A stretch of DNA of 13,571 nucleotides from Campylobacterales bacterium (GCA_016937075.1 JAFGWQ010000006.1:1-13571), one strand, 5' to 3'. Numbered from the stretch's first letter, positions 1-7,136 are shown. Notes: generated by a model from the sequence alone, not told the origin. Program-made: numbers and translations.

Positions 1-23
1 ACTCAACCAACAAGGGCTCAGTT

Positions 24-746
24 ATGAATAATAATAAAAAAGATAATGTTTTTGCAAAAGAGCTTGAAAAACAGTTTGAGTTTGATGAATCCGTAGCAAC
101 AGTTTTTGATGATATGCTAAGCCGTTCTGTACCATTTTATGATGATGTGCAAAAGCTTATTATTTCATTGATATTAAAACAACAAGATGATAACAAAAAA
201 GTGTTGGATCTTGGCTCATCGACTGCAAAATTTTTGATAGATTTACATTGTCAAATGAGCACAAAGATGACACTAAAAGGCATTGACAATTCTGAGGCAA
301 TGCTTGTTCAAGCAAGAGCAAAATGCAAGGCATATGATGTGAATATAGAGTTAGAATACGGTGATATAATCACATGTGATTTTGGAATTCAAGACTTTAT
401 AGTTGCCAACTATACTTTACAATTTATTCGCCCGATTCAAAGGGTATCTCTTGTCAAAAAAATATATGATTCTTTGGAAAATGGAGGAATATTTTTGTTT
501 TCAGAAAAAGTAGTTTTTGATGAAAAAAAACTAGATAAAGTTATGATAGATATTTATTATGATCACAAGAAAGCCCAAGGATACAGCACTTATGAGATAA
601 CCAAGAAACGAGAAGCATTGGAAAATGTACTTGTGCCTTACACGATAAGAGAAAATATTCAGATGTGCAAAGAAGCAGGATTTGATAAAATAAATACCGT
701 ATTTCAATGGGCCAATTTTGTGACTTTTATAGCCTACAAATCATAA
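24..746 (+). CDS. cmoA: Carboxy-S-adenosyl-L-methionine synthase CmoA
   Basis: This is a cytoplasmic SAM-fold enzyme that makes carboxy-SAM from SAM and prephenate. In known systems CmoB uses carboxy-SAM to build the 5-oxyacetyl-uridine wobble base of tRNAs. The 240-residue length fits the family. Visible landmarks are the N-terminal FDESVATVFDDML-RSVPFY segment (residues 20-39), the glycine-rich SAM loop LDLGSS (61-66), the acidic ribose-binding stretch IDNSEAM (87-93), NYTLQFI (129-135), SEK (160-162) and the C-terminal Y-EITKKR-LENV segment (190-202), which lines up with E. coli CmoA as I remember it. AAGGG at 12-16 lies 7 bases before the ATG and supports this start. No cmoB is visible. 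Prephenate derives from chorismate, so the product links loosely to the aromatic pathway genes downstream. A generic methyltransferase is unlikely given the motif order. Confidence 0.88.
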   Translation: MNNNKKDNVFAKELEKQFEFDESVATVFDDMLSRSVPFYDDVQKLIISLILKQQDDNKKVLDLGSSTAKFLIDLHCQMSTKMTLKGIDNSEAMLVQARAKCKAYDVNIELEYGDIITCDFGIQDFIVANYTLQFIRPIQRVSLVKKIYDSLENGGIFLFSEKVVFDEKKLDKVMIDIYYDHKKAQGYSTYEITKKREALENVLVPYTIRENIQMCKEAGFDKINTVFQWANFVTFIAYKS

Positions 747-759
747 TCATAATTTGGAG

Positions 760-916
760 TTATTCACACATTTTCTATATTTTTTAATAGGGATTATTCA
801 CATTGTGAAAAATGATAAAAATCATAATTAAATCTATCTAAAAAATTTTACAAAAGTCAAATAATCCATTCATTTTAAAACTTTATAATAAGTTGCCCAA
901 ATATGATGTGAAAAAT
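760..916. promoter_or_regulatory. Cluster of DnaA-box-like TTCAC-core sites between cmoA and aroG
   Basis: The 227 bases between cmoA and aroG hold four TTCAC cores. TTATTCACA occurs on the plus strand at 760-768 and 794-802. TTTTTCACA occurs on the minus strand at 804-812 and 907-915. The first two match the classical DnaA box TTATNCACA exactly, and the other two differ at one position. No other intergenic stretch in this window has a TTCAC core on either strand. The region is about 19-20% G+C. The last site abuts the -35 hexamer of the aroG promoter, so DnaA or another regulator could affect aroG. No dnaA or dnaN gene is present, so an origin is not established. The sites are seen directly; their role is inference. 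Confidence 0.4.
797..809. repeat. Perfect palindrome TTCACA-T-TGTGAA
   Basis: Two 6-base arms, TTCACA (797-802) and TGTGAA (804-809), flank a single T. With one mismatch the symmetry extends about four bases further on each side. It joins two of the TTCAC-core sites head to head with one base between cores. It looks like a dimeric-protein operator or a DnaA box pair. The arms are in the opposite orientation to a CRP site (TGTGA-N6-TCACA). It is too AT-rich and short to be a terminator. Confidence 0.5.
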
Positions 917-944
917 TTGACATTTTTTTTTAATAAGGTATAAT
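917..944 (+). promoter_or_regulatory. Sigma70 promoter of aroG
   Basis: A perfect -35 hexamer TTGACA (917-922) is followed by a 16-base T-rich spacer and a perfect -10 hexamer TATAAT (939-944). Transcription would start near 951, giving a leader of about 23 bases to the ATG at 974. Many Campylobacterota promoters have a weak -35 and rely on T-rich stretches; this one has both features, suggesting strong expression. A TGTGAAAAAT copy (907-916) ends exactly where the -35 begins. Confidence 0.8.
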
Positions 945-961
945 CTTGCATTAATTTTTTG

Positions 962-966
962 AAGGA
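962..966 (+). promoter_or_regulatory. Ribosome binding site that sets the aroG start
   Basis: AAGGA lies 7 bases before the ATG at 974. The longest open frame could begin at a TTG at 959, but that codon overlaps this Shine-Dalgarno sequence and has none of its own. The ATG at 974 is therefore the likely start. Confidence 0.8.
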
Positions 967-973
967 CATTATC

Positions 974-2323
974 ATGAGTTGGAGACCAAATAGCTGGAGA
1001 GACTTTCCTATTAAGCAACAACCAGTCTATCCGGACCAAAATGTATTAAAAACTATTGAAGCAGAACTTGCTACTTATCCACCTTTGATATTCGCCGGTG
1101 AAGCGCGTAATTTGAAAGCAGATCTTGCCCGTGCCGGCAGAGGAGAAGCTTTTTTGCTTCAAGGCGGTGATTGCGCAGAGAGCTTTTCGAATTTTAATGC
1201 AACATCAATAAAAAACCTTTTTAAATTAATGCTGCAAATGAATATGGTGCTTATGTATGCTTCAGGCAAACCGATAATCAAAGTAGGGAGAATAGCCGGG
1301 CAATTTGCAAAGCCCCGCAGTAGTGATTTTGAAGAGATAAATGGTGTTAGTTTACCTAGTTATCGCGGTGATATTATTAACGACATTGAATTCACTCCTG
1401 AAGCCAGGGTTCCTGATCCGACTCGTATGCTTAAAGCTTACAATCAATCAGCTGCGACGATGAATTTGCTCCGAGCATTTTCAAGAGGCGGCATGGCTGA
1501 TCTAAAACAGGTTCATCAATGGAATTTGGATTTTATCCAAGATCATGCACTTGGTAAAAAATACGATGAACTAAGCAGCAAGATAGATGATGCAATGAGA
1601 TTTATGAGTGCATGCGGTTTGGAGGTAGAAAATATTCCTCAACTTCATCAAACGACACTTTATACATCCCATGAAGCATTGTTGCTTAATTATGAAGAAG
1701 CACTCACTAGAAAAGACAGCCTAACGGATGATTGGTATGATTGTTCTGCTCATATGCTTTGGATAGGCGATCGCACAAGAGATTTGAATGATGCTCATAT
1801 AGAGTATTTCAAAGGCATACAAAACCCAATTGGCTGCAAAGTGGGACCAACTATGCAAGAAGATGAGCTGATATCTTTAATTGACGCATTAAACCCAAAC
1901 AATGAAGAGGGAAGATTAAACCTCATTGTTCGAATGGGAGCATCTAAGATAAGTGAACATTTCCCTTCTCTTTTGAGAAAAGTAAAATCAGAAGGTAGAA
2001 ATGTAGTGTGGTCTATTGACCCTATGCATGGCAATGTAGAAAAAGCAAGTTCCGGCTTCAAGACTAGAGATTTTGATAATATCCTAAGTGAAGTCAAGCA
2101 ATTTTTTGCTATTCACGAAAGCGAAGGCACTATAGCAGGCGGTATACATCTTGAAATGACCGGCGATGATGTAACAGAGTGCACAGGAAGCCAAAGTTGT
2201 GCTATTACTGCTGAAGGGCTTTCTAGCCGTTATCATACACAATGTGATCCAAGATTAAATGCCAAACAAGCTTTAGAGCTTGCATTTATGCTTTCAGATA
2301 CAATAGCCAAAGCAGGAAAATAA
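974..2323 (+). CDS. aroG: Class II 3-deoxy-7-phosphoheptulonate (DAHP) synthase
   Basis: This enzyme catalyses the first step of the shikimate pathway, condensing phosphoenolpyruvate with erythrose 4-phosphate in the cytoplasm. It belongs to the class II (plant, Mycobacterium and Helicobacter) type. From the ATG at 974 the protein has 449 residues, normal for class II, and starts MSWRPNSWRDFP like its relatives. Visible landmarks are LLQGGDCAES (61-70) with metal-ligand Cys67, RIAGQFAKPRS (106-116), GCKVGPT (287-293) with Lys289, DPMHGN (349-354) with His352, HLEMTGDDVTEC (392-403) with Glu394, and CDPRLN (424-429) with Asp425. The metal and substrate residues seem intact. It has its own strong promoter and faces aroE and trpE, so three aromatic-pathway genes are neighbours but not one operon. 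The symbol follows the Mycobacterium class II enzyme; related genomes also use aroF. Confidence 0.93.
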   Translation: MSWRPNSWRDFPIKQQPVYPDQNVLKTIEAELATYPPLIFAGEARNLKADLARAGRGEAFLLQGGDCAESFSNFNATSIKNLFKLMLQMNMVLMYASGKPIIKVGRIAGQFAKPRSSDFEEINGVSLPSYRGDIINDIEFTPEARVPDPTRMLKAYNQSAATMNLLRAFSRGGMADLKQVHQWNLDFIQDHALGKKYDELSSKIDDAMRFMSACGLEVENIPQLHQTTLYTSHEALLLNYEEALTRKDSLTDDWYDCSAHMLWIGDRTRDLNDAHIEYFKGIQNPIGCKVGPTMQEDELISLIDALNPNNEEGRLNLIVRMGASKISEHFPSLLRKVKSEGRNVVWSIDPMHGNVEKASSGFKTRDFDNILSEVKQFFAIHESEGTIAGGIHLEMTGDDVTECTGSQSCAITAEGLSSRYHTQCDPRLNAKQALELAFMLSDTIAKAGK

Positions 2324-2345
2324 CCGAGTCCTTTGAGCAATTTTT

Positions 2346-2458
2346 GGATCCACAGACAAGTTCAGGATGATAGGCGATGTCATTCTGAGAACACGAAGTG
2401 TTTGTGAGAATCTAAAAAAAAGAGATCTTCATGAAATCTAAAAGGTTCTCAAGATGAC
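2346..2458. repeat. Decayed palindromic intergenic repeat
   Basis: This stretch between convergent genes is built of imperfect inverted repeats. Its right part is bounded by GTCATTCTGAG (2379-2389) and CTCAAGATGAC (2448-2458), which are inverted copies matching at 9 of 11 positions. Inside is a compound hairpin: ATTCT (2382-2386) pairs with AGAAT (2407-2411) and AACAC (2390-2394) with GTGTT (2398-2402). To the left, AGGATGA (2364-2370) can pair with TCATTCT (2380-2386). The GTCATTCTGAG type of end recalls dispersed small palindromic elements of other bacteria. No open reading frame or second copy is seen in the window, so mobility is inference. Confidence 0.45.
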
Positions 2459-2486
2459 AAAACCACACATTTTTTGAAAAATAGCG

Positions 2487-2510
2487 TTATTCTTGTGCAA
2501 GCGAGAATAA
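2487..2510 (-). terminator. Candidate terminator hairpin between convergent aroG and aroE
   Basis: TTATTCT (2487-2493) pairs with AGAATAA (2504-2510). The stem can extend three pairs inward, including two G-T wobbles, to a GCAA tetraloop at 2497-2500. On the minus strand a run of five T follows within about ten bases, suiting termination of the SPOR-trpE-aroE transcript. On the plus strand the following sequence is AT-rich with a later T run, so it might also act on aroG. The stem is AT-rich and fairly weak. Confidence 0.4.
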
Positions 2511-2536
2511 ATTTATTTATAATATAATTTTTCTTA

Positions 2537-3334
2537 CTAAAGAAAAGCTATTTTCATAGCTTGTTCTATCTGTTTCAATTCAAACTTATGATCGGTAAAA
2601 TAATCAAATGCCAATACACCTTGGTTTAATAGCATAGCACTTCCGTCTCGGGTCGGTTTGCTTGCTTGCCTTGCAAGCTTTAAAAATGGAGTCTCTTTGC
2701 CGTAAATGACATCTATGCAGACATATGCATTATTTATGAGGGGTTCTAAAATAGACAATGGAGCAGGTAGGTTGTCATCTTGTAAGCCGGCAGATGTCAT
2801 ATTGGCTATCAGATCAAATGAAGTATTTTTGGGCAATGTGTTGTAATCATAGCACTCAAATCCGCTTTGGATAAATGGCTCTAGCCTTGCAGGTGTGCGA
2901 TTTAATATAGTAACTTTATATCCTGCATCTTTCAATACCATACTAGTTGCTTGTGCCGTACCTCCTGCACCAAGTAAAAGAATGGTTTTTATATTGTCAA
3001 AATCATCAATGGCTTTTAGAAATCCCGGGCCATCTGTGTTGTATCCGTGTAATTTACCGTTTTTTAGTACAATCGTGTTGACAGCTTTAACTTTATTTGC
3101 AAATTCATCACACCAATCGCATGCTTCAAATGCAGCTTCTTTGTGAGGGACCGTGATATTTGCTCCATAAATCCCAAGAGATAAAAAAGTCTCTTTTAAG
3201 CGCGCCCCATCTTCAAGTAAATAGCGACCATAACATCCATTGTATTTTAGAGTATGAAATGCAAAATTGTGCATCATCGGCGATTTGGAATGGGATACCG
3301 GATTGCCAAAGATGGCAAATAATTCTGGAAGCAT
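2537..3334 (-). CDS. aroE: Shikimate dehydrogenase (NADP+)
   Basis: This cytoplasmic enzyme reduces 3-dehydroshikimate to shikimate with NADPH. The 265-residue length is typical of AroE. The substrate end shows GNPVSHSKSPMMHN (10-23), NITVPHKE (59-66) with catalytic Lys65, Asn86 in VNTI, and GYNTDGPG (97-104) with Asp101. The Rossmann half shows the dinucleotide loop GAGGTAQA (122-129) and NRT (145-147), the NADP-type specificity motif. The C-terminal MLLNQGVLAFDYFT (about 234-247) is the usual helix that closes on the substrate. The ATG lies 3 bases after the trpE stop with only a weak purine-rich tract before it, so translation is probably coupled to trpE. It is the last gene of the SPOR-trpE-aroE unit. 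Confidence 0.95.
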   Translation of the reverse strand: MLPELFAIFGNPVSHSKSPMMHNFAFHTLKYNGCYGRYLLEDGARLKETFLSLGIYGANITVPHKEAAFEACDWCDEFANKVKAVNTIVLKNGKLHGYNTDGPGFLKAIDDFDNIKTILLLGAGGTAQATSMVLKDAGYKVTILNRTPARLEPFIQSGFECYDYNTLPKNTSFDLIANMTSAGLQDDNLPAPLSILEPLINNAYVCIDVIYGKETPFLKLARQASKPTRDGSAMLLNQGVLAFDYFTDHKFELKQIEQAMKIAFL

Positions 3335-3337
3335 AAA

Positions 3338-4741
3338 TTATATTTTTTCTAATTCTTGGAGTGTAGCTACAAGAGCACCTAATTTATTATTAACTTCCAA
3401 AAACTCCAGCTCCGGCTTGGAATCAGCTACGACTCCTGCTCCTGCTTGAAGTGTAATTTTATCTGGCTGAATGAGAGCCGTGCGAATCGCAATCGCTGAA
3501 TCCATATTGCCATTGAATGCAAAATATCCAACGCATCCGCTGTAAAATCCTCTTTTTAACCCCTCAAAATGAGCTATAAGCTCCATTGCTTTTATTTTTG
3601 GAGCTCCGGTCATTGTCCCGGCAGTAAATGTGGCAGCAAAAAGATCAAACATATCTTTGTCGTCCCTCAATACGGCTTCTACATCAGATACCATATGCAT
3701 TACATGACTATATTTCTCTACTCTCATCATATCAGTGACTTTAACACTTCCTGTTTGTGCTACGCGACCGACATCGTTTCGTCCAAGGTCAATAAGCATT
3801 AAGTGCTCTGCACATTCTTTTGGGTCACTGAGCATTTCAAGTTCAAGCTCTTTGTCTCTTTGGCTATTTTTGCCTCTTTTGCGTGTACCTGCAATTGGAC
3901 GCAGTAAAATATTACCGTCATTTAGCCTGATCATTACTTCGGGAGATGAGCCGCAAATTGCAAAATCTTCATATTCCAGTAAAAATAGATATGGAGATGG
4001 ATTTTTAGATCTTAATAATCTATAAAAACTAATAGGATCAACTAAACCGTATTGTGTATATCTATTTGATATAAGTATTTGGAAAATATCTCCGGCACGA
4101 ATATGCTCTTTGGATTCTTCTATAAGTGATTTAAATTTTTCCTCATTGATGTTTAATCCGCCGTCTTGGAGTATTGCTTTTTGAAGTTGTACAGGAGAAT
4201 GAGGTTTTTGCAGTAATGCTTCTATATGCTCAAGAGCATTATCTAAAGAGTCGTCATTTTGGATTATTGTAAGAGTAGCATTTTTGTGAGAATAGCCTAT
4301 AATAATTTTTGGGCGAATAAGATCTAGATCCGGGGTATTTAAAGTATCTTTTAAATTATCCATATTTTGAGCCAATACAGGCTCAAATACCTTTACCATA
4401 TCATAACCTATAAAACCTATAAAACCGTCAACAAAACTAAAACCTGCCTTGCTGCTGAGTGATTGATAATATGCTTTGTCTATAGAAGAATAATATGATT
4501 TTAGAAAAGTAAAAGGATTTTCGTCTATAAGTTTGTCAATACCGGTATTGTCTGTATAAGAAGTTTTGCTATCTTTGTATTTTAATCTTTCTTTGGCACC
4601 TATGGCTATAAAGCTAAAATTTCCTTCGTTGTTATTAACTACGCTTTCAAATAGCATAGTAACTTCATTTGGAAATATAGCTTTCAATTCACTATATAAT
4701 GCAACAGGCGTTAGTTGATCAAAAAGAATAGTTTTTAACAA
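3338..4741 (-). CDS. trpE: Anthranilate synthase component I
   Basis: TrpE converts chorismate to anthranilate with ammonia supplied by TrpG, the first step towards tryptophan. The 467 residues carry the chorismate-binding fold: GDIFQILISNRY (217-228), PIAGTRKRG (282-290), EHLMLIDLGRND (312-323), GTMTGAPK (375-382) and QAGAGVVADS (432-441). The Ala in PIAGTR points to TrpE; PabB enzymes of the E. coli type have Lys there. ESVVNNNEGNFSFI (32-45) resembles the N-terminal LLES tryptophan-feedback segment. The start is TTG: an in-frame TAA lies 9 bases upstream, and AAGG sits 7 bases before the TTG. No trpG or other trp gene is in view, so the amidotransferase partner must be encoded elsewhere. 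A PabB role is the main alternative but less likely. Confidence 0.87.
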   Translation of the reverse strand: MLKTILFDQLTPVALYSELKAIFPNEVTMLFESVVNNNEGNFSFIAIGAKERLKYKDSKTSYTDNTGIDKLIDENPFTFLKSYYSSIDKAYYQSLSSKAGFSFVDGFIGFIGYDMVKVFEPVLAQNMDNLKDTLNTPDLDLIRPKIIIGYSHKNATLTIIQNDDSLDNALEHIEALLQKPHSPVQLQKAILQDGGLNINEEKFKSLIEESKEHIRAGDIFQILISNRYTQYGLVDPISFYRLLRSKNPSPYLFLLEYEDFAICGSSPEVMIRLNDGNILLRPIAGTRKRGKNSQRDKELELEMLSDPKECAEHLMLIDLGRNDVGRVAQTGSVKVTDMMRVEKYSHVMHMVSDVEAVLRDDKDMFDLFAATFTAGTMTGAPKIKAMELIAHFEGLKRGFYSGCVGYFAFNGNMDSAIAIRTALIQPDKITLQAGAGVVADSKPELEFLEVNNKLGALVATLQELEKI

Positions 4742-4748
4742 AATAAAG

Positions 4749-4752
4749 CCTT
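4749..4752 (-). promoter_or_regulatory. Ribosome binding site that sets the TTG start of trpE
   Basis: AAGG on the minus strand overlaps the TAA stop of the SPOR gene (4753-4751), forming TAAGG. It is separated by the 7 bases CTTTATT from TTG at 4741-4739. The next in-frame Met lies inside the conserved feedback-site region, so this TTG is the best start. Confidence 0.7.
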
Positions 4753-5473
4753 ATTGTTTAATAATAAAGGCAGATGGATTGATACGATTTTTTATCTCTT
4801 TTAATTCTTTTTCCGCTTCTGCTCTGTTCTCAAATGGTCCAATGAGAAATTTTGAAATTGTAGTTTCACCCTGTTTTGAAGTTTTCACTTGATAGTTATA
4901 TTTGCTATTTTTTATAACAGATAAAAATGTTTCATTGGGCTTCGAAGAAAAAGATCCGACTTGAATAAAAAATACCTCTTTTTTTACTTCGATACCTGCT
5001 TTTTTTTGCTCACTTACGCTTTTGTTTGCCTCTTTGGTTGGCTTGACCATCGTTTTGTTTACTTCTTTATTTTCTAAAGGTTTAGTTGCTTTTGGCGATA
5101 CTGTGGTCGTGGTTTGGAGTTTTTTATTGATAATTTCCGGGATGTCGGCAGGTTTTGAATTTATTGTTTCTACTTGAGTATCTGAAGTTGTGTTGGCATC
5201 TGTCGGCATGTTGATCGGAGTTGAAGAAATATTTTCATCATTTGTGGCATTTGTGTCAAGCTGCAAGTCGAGATTAGCTGTTTGTGTATAATTTTGCTCA
5301 TTTATAAGTGGAGTTTTGCTTGGCTCTTCTAAAAGTATTTTTGTTGAAAATATAGCTAATATAAGTACAATAATTATCAATATAATAGTTGTTAAAATAC
5401 TTTTTATATTATTTTTTGATCTTTTTTCCATGCTATCAATAATCAAATCATCAAGATTGTTATGATCTTTCAT
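4751..5473 (-). CDS. SPOR-domain single-pass membrane protein
   Basis: The 240-residue protein has a short charged N-terminus, one membrane segment (about 25-46), a long Thr/Asn/Lys-rich low-complexity linker (about 50-165) and a C-terminal SPOR domain (about 167-240, starting FFIQVGSFSS and including FLIGPFENRAEAE). SPOR domains bind denuded glycan strands of septal peptidoglycan, so the protein probably sits in the inner membrane with its domain in the periplasm at the division site. This is the layout of FtsN- or DedD-like proteins, but the linker gives no clear FtsN motif, so I give no symbol. GGAG 8 bases before the ATG supports the start. It is the first gene of a unit with trpE and aroE. 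From memory, C. jejuni has a similar gene just before aroE. Confidence 0.85.
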   Translation of the reverse strand: MKDHNNLDDLIIDSMEKRSKNNIKSILTTIILIIIVLILAIFSTKILLEEPSKTPLINEQNYTQTANLDLQLDTNATNDENISSTPINMPTDANTTSDTQVETINSKPADIPEIINKKLQTTTTVSPKATKPLENKEVNKTMVKPTKEANKSVSEQKKAGIEVKKEVFFIQVGSFSSKPNETFLSVIKNSKYNYQVKTSKQGETTISKFLIGPFENRAEAEKELKEIKNRINPSAFIIKQ

Positions 5474-5504
5474 GATATTTTCTCCAAATATATAATTTAA
5501 AAAG

Positions 5505-5513
5505 ATTATACCA
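5505..5513 (-). promoter_or_regulatory. Extended -10 promoter of the SPOR-trpE-aroE unit
   Basis: Reading leftward, TGGTATAAT is a perfect -10 hexamer with the TG-n extension. Its TATAAT occupies 5510-5505, about 31 bases before the ATG at 5473. The -35 position shows only an A-rich stretch, which an extended -10 can compensate. The 73-base gap to eptA fits a new transcript starting here. Confidence 0.6.
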
Positions 5514-5546
5514 TTATTTTATTTTTAACTTCTTTTTTATCGCTAA

Positions 5547-7136
5547 TTAGTTTGAATTAACAATATCAAGTTTTTTATTGTAAATAGTCGTTTGTGCGCC
5601 ATAAAATCCCAAAAGAGTATGCGGTAAATTTGCATGTGAATAAGAATTATTGTGCAATTGTTTTAAGGTGTCTAATGAAATTCTTTGTTGTGTTTTTTCT
5701 CCAAGCCATATCATCATACCAATATGTGTTTGAGCATCGGGAGCGATAAGTTTTGGCAATCCATGAAGATAAATTCCATTTTCTCCCAAAGACTCTCCAT
5801 GGTCGCTAGAATAGAACATAACAGTTTGGAATGTATCGTCATTTTGTTTTAAAAGCTCTATGACTTTAGTCAAGAAGTCATCTGTGTAAAGTATAGCATT
5901 GTCATAGGCATTGCTAAGCTCTTCTTTTGAGCATTGCTCTAATTGGTTTGTTTTACAAGTAGGTGTAAATTTTTCATAATTTTTCGGGTATCTCTTGTAG
6001 TATGCCGGACCATGATTGCCCATTTGGTGTAAAACTATCAATATATCACCATTTTTATGGTTGTCAATATAGGTTTGTAGATCTTTTAGCATCCCTTCAT
6101 CTCTGCATTCGTTGCCTTCACAAACAGTATTTGTATCAGGCGATCTGAAATTTTCATATTTAAGTCTAACTGCTACGCCCTTGGAGTCAGAATTGTTGTC
6201 TCTCCATAATATATTCACACCAGCCCTATTGAGTACGTCTAGTACGTTCTCTTGAGATCGTGCTTTTTCTGTGTTGGCTCCATCATTGCCAAGAAATGAA
6301 AACATGCAAGGCACAGATACTGCAGTGGATGTACCGCATGATGTTGCATCGGTAAAATTCACAAGATCAGATTCTTTTTTCAGTTTCGGATTTGTATCTT
6401 TGTGGTAGCCATTGAGTGAAAAATGGTCAGCTCTGGCAGCCTCACCGACTACCATGATCATTAGTTTTCTGTCGTTATTGGGTACTATTTTGACATCGGT
6501 CCCCACCTTGATGAACGCAGTGTTCTTTGGAAAGAAGGTTGTGCCTGCATATTTGCCGATGTTATAGATCGGGAATGTGGGATTTGTATAGAATCTAAGA
6601 GGTTTATGTTCTCTGAAAAATGAAGAATAATATGAGCCAAATATTAATATGGTTATGATTATAACAGATACGGATAGCATAGAGATCAAGGCTTTAATTT
6701 TTAGAGCTTCTTTGAAAGATGTATTGATGAGCGGTTGTTTGTATATGTAAATTGATGGTAAAATAGCTAAAAATAAGACAAAAATCACGAGTTGCCAGCT
6801 AAACAGGTCAAGAGATTCATTGATATTTGTCTGGACGGCATTTTGTATCATACTATCATCTATAACAACTTGATACGAATGCATAAAATATGCAGAAAAT
6901 GCAGCTATGATCATAAAAGTTATCAAAAAAGGTTTAGTTGTATATTTTGAACTCAAAAGCGTAAATAACAAAACCAATAGGGCAAAAAGTACCACACCTA
7001 AAGAGATTAGAAATAGTATATTCGTACCATTGAAAGCATATATTTCTGTAACTTTTGAAAAAAAAGTAAAATTGGTAAATAATACTAAAAATAGTGAAGT
7101 TATAATTATTAAACTTGTTGTTGATATTGGTTTCAT
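5547..7136 (-). CDS. eptA: EptA-family lipid A phosphoethanolamine transferase
   Basis: Members move phosphoethanolamine from phosphatidylethanolamine to lipid A and sometimes other periplasmic targets, reducing cationic peptide binding. The 529 residues show five membrane segments (about 7-26, 39-62, 70-89, 112-131 and 149-171) and then a periplasmic sulfatase-fold domain. Metal and catalytic residues appear intact: Glu232 in VVGEAAR, the likely nucleophile Thr271 in SCGTSTAVSVPCMFS (266-280), His375 in NHGP, Asp445-His446 in SDHGES, and His458 in HGLP. Three cysteine pairs (267/277, 339/344, 394/402) match the disulfide pattern of EptA and MCR enzymes, though the middle pair is closer spaced. 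The motif usually read GETAR has Ala for Thr. The ATG has a weak AGAAAG site upstream. The gene interrupts a block that is contiguous in C. jejuni. Substrate specificity is not readable from sequence. Confidence 0.87.
   Translation of the reverse strand: MKPISTTSLIIITSLFLVLFTNFTFFSKVTEIYAFNGTNILFLISLGVVLFALLVLLFTLLSSKYTTKPFLITFMIIAAFSAYFMHSYQVVIDDSMIQNAVQTNINESLDLFSWQLVIFVLFLAILPSIYIYKQPLINTSFKEALKIKALISMLSVSVIIITILIFGSYYSSFFREHKPLRFYTNPTFPIYNIGKYAGTTFFPKNTAFIKVGTDVKIVPNNDRKLMIMVVGEAARADHFSLNGYHKDTNPKLKKESDLVNFTDATSCGTSTAVSVPCMFSFLGNDGANTEKARSQENVLDVLNRAGVNILWRDNNSDSKGVAVRLKYENFRSPDTNTVCEGNECRDEGMLKDLQTYIDNHKNGDILIVLHQMGNHGPAYYKRYPKNYEKFTPTCKTNQLEQCSKEELSNAYDNAILYTDDFLTKVIELLKQNDDTFQTVMFYSSDHGESLGENGIYLHGLPKLIAPDAQTHIGMMIWLGEKTQQRISLDTLKQLHNNSYSHANLPHTLLGFYGAQTTIYNKKLDIVNSN

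Noticed and set aside
117..170. A possible CRISPR array, tRNA or insertion sequence anywhere in the window
   Set aside because: Reading all intergenic gaps, the longest being 227 bases, showed no regularly spaced repeats, no cloverleaf and no transposase-like open frame.
741..755. TCATAATCATAAT after cmoA as a Fur box
   Set aside because: It is a direct repeat of ATCATA, not the inverted GATAAT arrangement, and overlaps only the end of cmoA.
959..973. TTG at 959 as the start of aroG
   Set aside because: It overlaps the strong AAGGA site at 962-966 that serves the ATG at 974, and the extra residues MKDII are not part of the usual N-terminus.
1795..2097. A 100-codon minus-strand open frame opposite aroG
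   Set aside because: It is antisense to conserved DAHP synthase motifs, with no promoter, ribosome binding site or family features.
2382..2411. The hairpin ATTCT...AGAAT as a rho-independent terminator of aroG
   Set aside because: It is followed on the plus strand by an A run, not a T run, and is better explained as part of the palindromic repeat.
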